Origin: an uncultured Muribaculaceae bacterium
GTDB taxonomy: Bacteria > Bacteroidota > Bacteroidia > Bacteroidales > Muribaculaceae
Reading direction: 5' to 3'
NCBI GenBank assembly: GCA_910588245.1
Contig: CAJUQP010000046.1
Coordinates: 1-27,200 of the forward strand
DNA length: 27,200 nucleotides
This document shows positions 25,631 to 27,200 of this stretch, in pieces. Made by a program: the position numbers and the translations under genes. The notes under the pieces were generated by a model that was not told the origin of the DNA, did no database searches, and saw nothing but the letters and a program-made list of their open reading frames with translations. How positions within the stretch are numbered: the stretch's first letter is position 1; each line of letters opens with the position of its first letter.

Positions 25631-25636
25631 AGTGTG

Positions 25637-25644
25637 CAAAGTTA
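25637..25644 (-). promoter_or_regulatory. -7 box of the barrel-priA operon promoter
   Basis: On the minus strand TAACTTTG is a full match to the TAnnTTTG box. A TTTG partner is not found at 19-21 bases; only a weak TTTC lies about 17 bases upstream, so the promoter may need an activator or tolerate a poor -33 box. Confidence 0.5.
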
Positions 25645-25728
25645 ATAAAAATCTTAAAAAGGAAAGGGATTTAAACATTTCTTAATTAAAAATGTGGCGT
25701 ATGCATCGTTTCTGCCCCCGATTTTTAG

Positions 25729-25736
25729 TAATTTTG
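25729..25736 (+). promoter_or_regulatory. -7 box of the MIP18-lpxH promoter
   Basis: TAATTTTG is a full match to the Bacteroidetes -7 box, about 40 bases before ATG 25776. The upstream partner near 25709 (TTTCTG) is weak. Its position inside the longer open frame from 25692 argues that translation starts at 25776. Confidence 0.6.
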
Positions 25737-25775
25737 CGTCATTATAGATTTGAAGAAGTCAAAACGACACCTGTT

Positions 25776-26195
25776 ATGGAAGAAAATATAGAAAAGTTTA
25801 CACCGGATATGGCTCCCGAAGTGGAGCCGCAGGCACCACAGACAGATGATGCGGCTGTGGAGAGAGTGGAGAAAGACGCGGAGGAGGAGATGAGAGTGAC
25901 AGAGCGTACCATAGAGATGCTCCGCACTGTGTTCGATCCGGAAATTCCCGTGAATGTCTACGACCTCGGCCTCATATATAAGATAGATTATGAGACAGAG
26001 ACCAAGACACTTCATGTCGACATGACTCTCACGGCGCCCGGATGTCCGGCTGCCGACTTCATAATGGAAGATGTCAGGCAGAAACTCCTGAGCGTGGAGG
26101 GGCCTGAGAAGGTTGACCTCCGGCTTGTGTTCGAGCCGGTGTGGACGCAAGACATGATGAGCGAGGAGGCCAAACTTGAGCTCGGATTCCTGTGA
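25776..26195 (+). CDS. MIP18/DUF59-family metal-sulfur cluster assembly factor
   Basis: This 139-residue protein belongs to the MIP18/DUF59 family, whose members (SufT, PaaD-like) act in maturing iron-sulfur proteins. After an acidic, flexible N-terminus (about 1-45, many Glu and Pro), the domain shows LRTVFDPEIPVNVYDLGLIYKIDYE and DMTLTAPGCPAADFIMEDV, with the conserved Asp-Pro-Glu and the TAPGCP motif carrying the reactive Cys. The frame extends 28 codons upstream of ATG 25776, but a promoter -7 box lies inside that extension. The stop codon overlaps the lpxH-like start by one base (TGATG). It may serve the abundant Fe-S enzymes of the cell such as NifJ. Confidence 0.87.
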   Translation: MEENIEKFTPDMAPEVEPQAPQTDDAAVERVEKDAEEEMRVTERTIEMLRTVFDPEIPVNVYDLGLIYKIDYETETKTLHVDMTLTAPGCPAADFIMEDVRQKLLSVEGPEKVDLRLVFEPVWTQDMMSEEAKLELGFL

Positions 26196-26938
26196 TGAGC
26201 ACATATTTTCTGAGTGATCTCCATCTCGGCGCCCCGTATTTCCCCGATTCAAAGGAATCGGAGCGTCGCATAGTAGCCTTTCTCGACCATATAAAGAAAG
26301 ACGCATCTGCCATCTATCTTCTTGGAGACATACTTGACTATTGGTATGAGTACCGTTATGTGGTGCCAAGGGGATTCGTGCGTTTTTTCGGAAAGCTTGC
26401 GGAACTATCTGATGCTGGCATCAGGATCGTATGGATGAAAGGGAACCACGACATATGGATCTACGATTACCTGCCTTCGGAACTTGGCATAGAGGTGGTC
26501 GACGGTTCACTTACGGAGAACATTGACGGCCATAAGTTCTATCTCGCCCATGGCGACGGAGAAGGAAAACAATCGAGGAGTTTCCGTTTTATACGCTCCC
26601 TTTTCCGCAACCGGATATGCCAGCGGGCCTTCAGCGCCATTCATCCTCGATGGACTGTGCCTTTCGCCTACCGTTGGAGCCGCCACTCGCGGATGGAGGG
26701 GGAGTCGAGGGGACTTCCTGATGACTGTCTTCTTCAGGGTCTGAGAAAATTCGCGAGGGAGTATCACCTCTCTCATCCCGAAATCGATTTTTTTATCTTC
26801 GGGCATGTGCATGTGCTTTGTCGCGAGAAGGTGGCAAACGATTGTGAGATGATAGTGCTCGGAGAGTGGATTCATACATTCAGCTACGCGATTTTGGGTG
26901 AAAATGGGCTGGAATTAAGGAAATGGAGGGGAATTTAA
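26195..26938 (+). CDS. lpxH: UDP-2,3-diacylglucosamine diphosphatase-like metallophosphoesterase
   Basis: This 247-residue metallophosphoesterase probably hydrolyses UDP-2,3-diacylglucosamine to lipid X in lipid A synthesis, at the inner membrane's cytoplasmic face. The metal motifs are complete: SDLHLGAPYF (Asp8, His10), LLGDILDYWYEY, MKGNHDIW, LAHGDGEG and IFGHVHVLC. The length fits LpxH rather than LpxI. A GTG at 26192 precedes ATG 26195, but the ATG gives the natural MSTYFLSDLH start and overlaps the upstream stop codon by one base. LpxH-like proteins in Bacteroidetes are sometimes annotated only as metallophosphatases, so the substrate is inferred from motifs. Confidence 0.85.
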   Translation: MSTYFLSDLHLGAPYFPDSKESERRIVAFLDHIKKDASAIYLLGDILDYWYEYRYVVPRGFVRFFGKLAELSDAGIRIVWMKGNHDIWIYDYLPSELGIEVVDGSLTENIDGHKFYLAHGDGEGKQSRSFRFIRSLFRNRICQRAFSAIHPRWTVPFAYRWSRHSRMEGESRGLPDDCLLQGLRKFAREYHLSHPEIDFFIFGHVHVLCREKVANDCEMIVLGEWIHTFSYAILGENGLELRKWRGI

Positions 26939-26978
26939 TATGTTTTACAACATATTTCTGTCATTTTGTTCAAAAAAG

Positions 26979-27010
26979 TTTGGTCAGAACTAAAATAAGG
27001 CGTAACTTTG
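26979..27010 (+). promoter_or_regulatory. Orphan strong Bacteroidetes-type promoter
   Basis: TTTG (26979-26982) and TAACTTTG (27003-27010) are separated by 20 bases, a full consensus match. It lies 40 bases after the lpxH stop and no protein gene follows within the window. The predicted start is near 27017. Confidence 0.82.
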
Positions 27011-27016
27011 CACCGA

Positions 27017-27107
27017 ACCTAAAAACAATCTTTTTTACCTTAAGATTTTTTACCTGTAGAAACTTATCAAAGGGTGCGACCGTGGCGGTTATCACCCTTT
27101 ATTTTTT
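27017..27107 (+). ncRNA. Candidate small RNA or leader, about 90 bases
   Basis: The stretch begins at the predicted start of the orphan promoter and ends at a terminator-like hairpin (AAAGGGTG with CACCCTTT, plus inner ACCG/CGGT, 27069-27100) followed by ATTTTTT. A direct repeat TTTTTTACCT occurs at 27031-27040 and 27046-27055, and AATCTT/AAGATT can form an upstream hairpin. There is no start codon before the terminator. I do not recognise a family, and it could instead be the leader of a gene beyond the window or only the lpxH terminator. Confidence 0.5.
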
Positions 27108-27146
27108 ATGTAATCCGGACTTAAAACATCGTTGATTTTATGATGA

Positions 27147-27184
27147 AAAAGAGGGTGTATCAAAATTCTGATGCACCCTCTTTT
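27147..27184. terminator. Strong hairpin near the right edge, probably bidirectional
   Basis: A 16-bp stem with one G-T pair (AAAAGAGGGTG... with ...CACCCTCTTTT) closes a six-base loop. On the minus strand it is followed by a T-run (TTTTTCATC), so it probably terminates a leftward gene beyond the window; on the plus strand the T-run is mostly inside the stem. Confidence 0.55.
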
Positions 27185-27200
27185 CGCGCCCGTTCATAAC

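Noticed and set aside
25692..25775. 28-codon extension of the MIP18 protein
   Set aside because: It spans a consensus -7 promoter box, and MIP18 homology begins far downstream.
27144..27200. 19-codon frame starting MMKKRV at the right end
   Set aside because: It is formed by the two arms of the terminator hairpin and has no supporting ribosome binding site.

Overview
The window looks like a chromosomal segment of a gut-type Bacteroidales bacterium, probably Muribaculaceae or a near relative. This is an inference from gene content and signals, since no search could be run. The supporting signs are Bacteroidetes promoters (TTTG, then about 20 bases, then TAnnTTTG) in front of several genes, weak Shine-Dalgarno signals, a fused BioG-BioC protein, an initiator tRNA with its own promoter and terminator, a PFOR-type NifJ, C69 dipeptidase, PorT-like small outer-membrane barrels and an LpxH-type hydrolase. 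Most of the window is ordinary housekeeping sequence.

Layout. Bases 1-136 are part of a repeat that runs off the left edge. It is followed by a Tat-signal, ferredoxin-type aldo/keto reductase and by tatA and tatC, so a likely Tat substrate sits beside its translocase. Convergent to these are an RluA-family pseudouridine synthase and the initiator tRNA-fMet on the minus strand. A rightward block follows: TetR regulator, fabH, fabG, ispD, pgeF/yfiH, recG and a DbpA-like DEAD-box helicase. fabG-ispD-pgeF-recG are tightly packed and probably one operon. nifJ follows with a strong promoter and a 30-bp perfect palindromic terminator. On the minus strand come bioGC, bioF and bioA (transcribed bioA-bioF-bioGC), making pimeloyl-ACP and converting it to DAPA; bioD and bioB are not in the window. 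A 241-bp MITE-like element with 29-bp terminal inverted repeats lies between the divergent bioA and C69-dipeptidase promoters. Its left 132 bases match the repeat at the window's left edge in inverted orientation. The right part holds the C69 dipeptidase, then a minus-strand operon of two paralogous outer-membrane barrel proteins and priA, then a MIP18/DUF59 iron-sulfur assembly factor overlapping an lpxH-like gene. The end of the window has an orphan strong promoter leading into a short terminator-ended stretch, a candidate small RNA or leader.

The points most worth following are the MITE-like repeat pair, the candidate small RNA at the right end, the tatAC/Tat-substrate pairing, the BioG-BioC fusion in a bio cluster lacking bioD and bioB, and a change of codon preference inside nifJ. 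I did not see a clear new defence, secretion or mobile system; the MITE-like repeat is the main non-housekeeping item.
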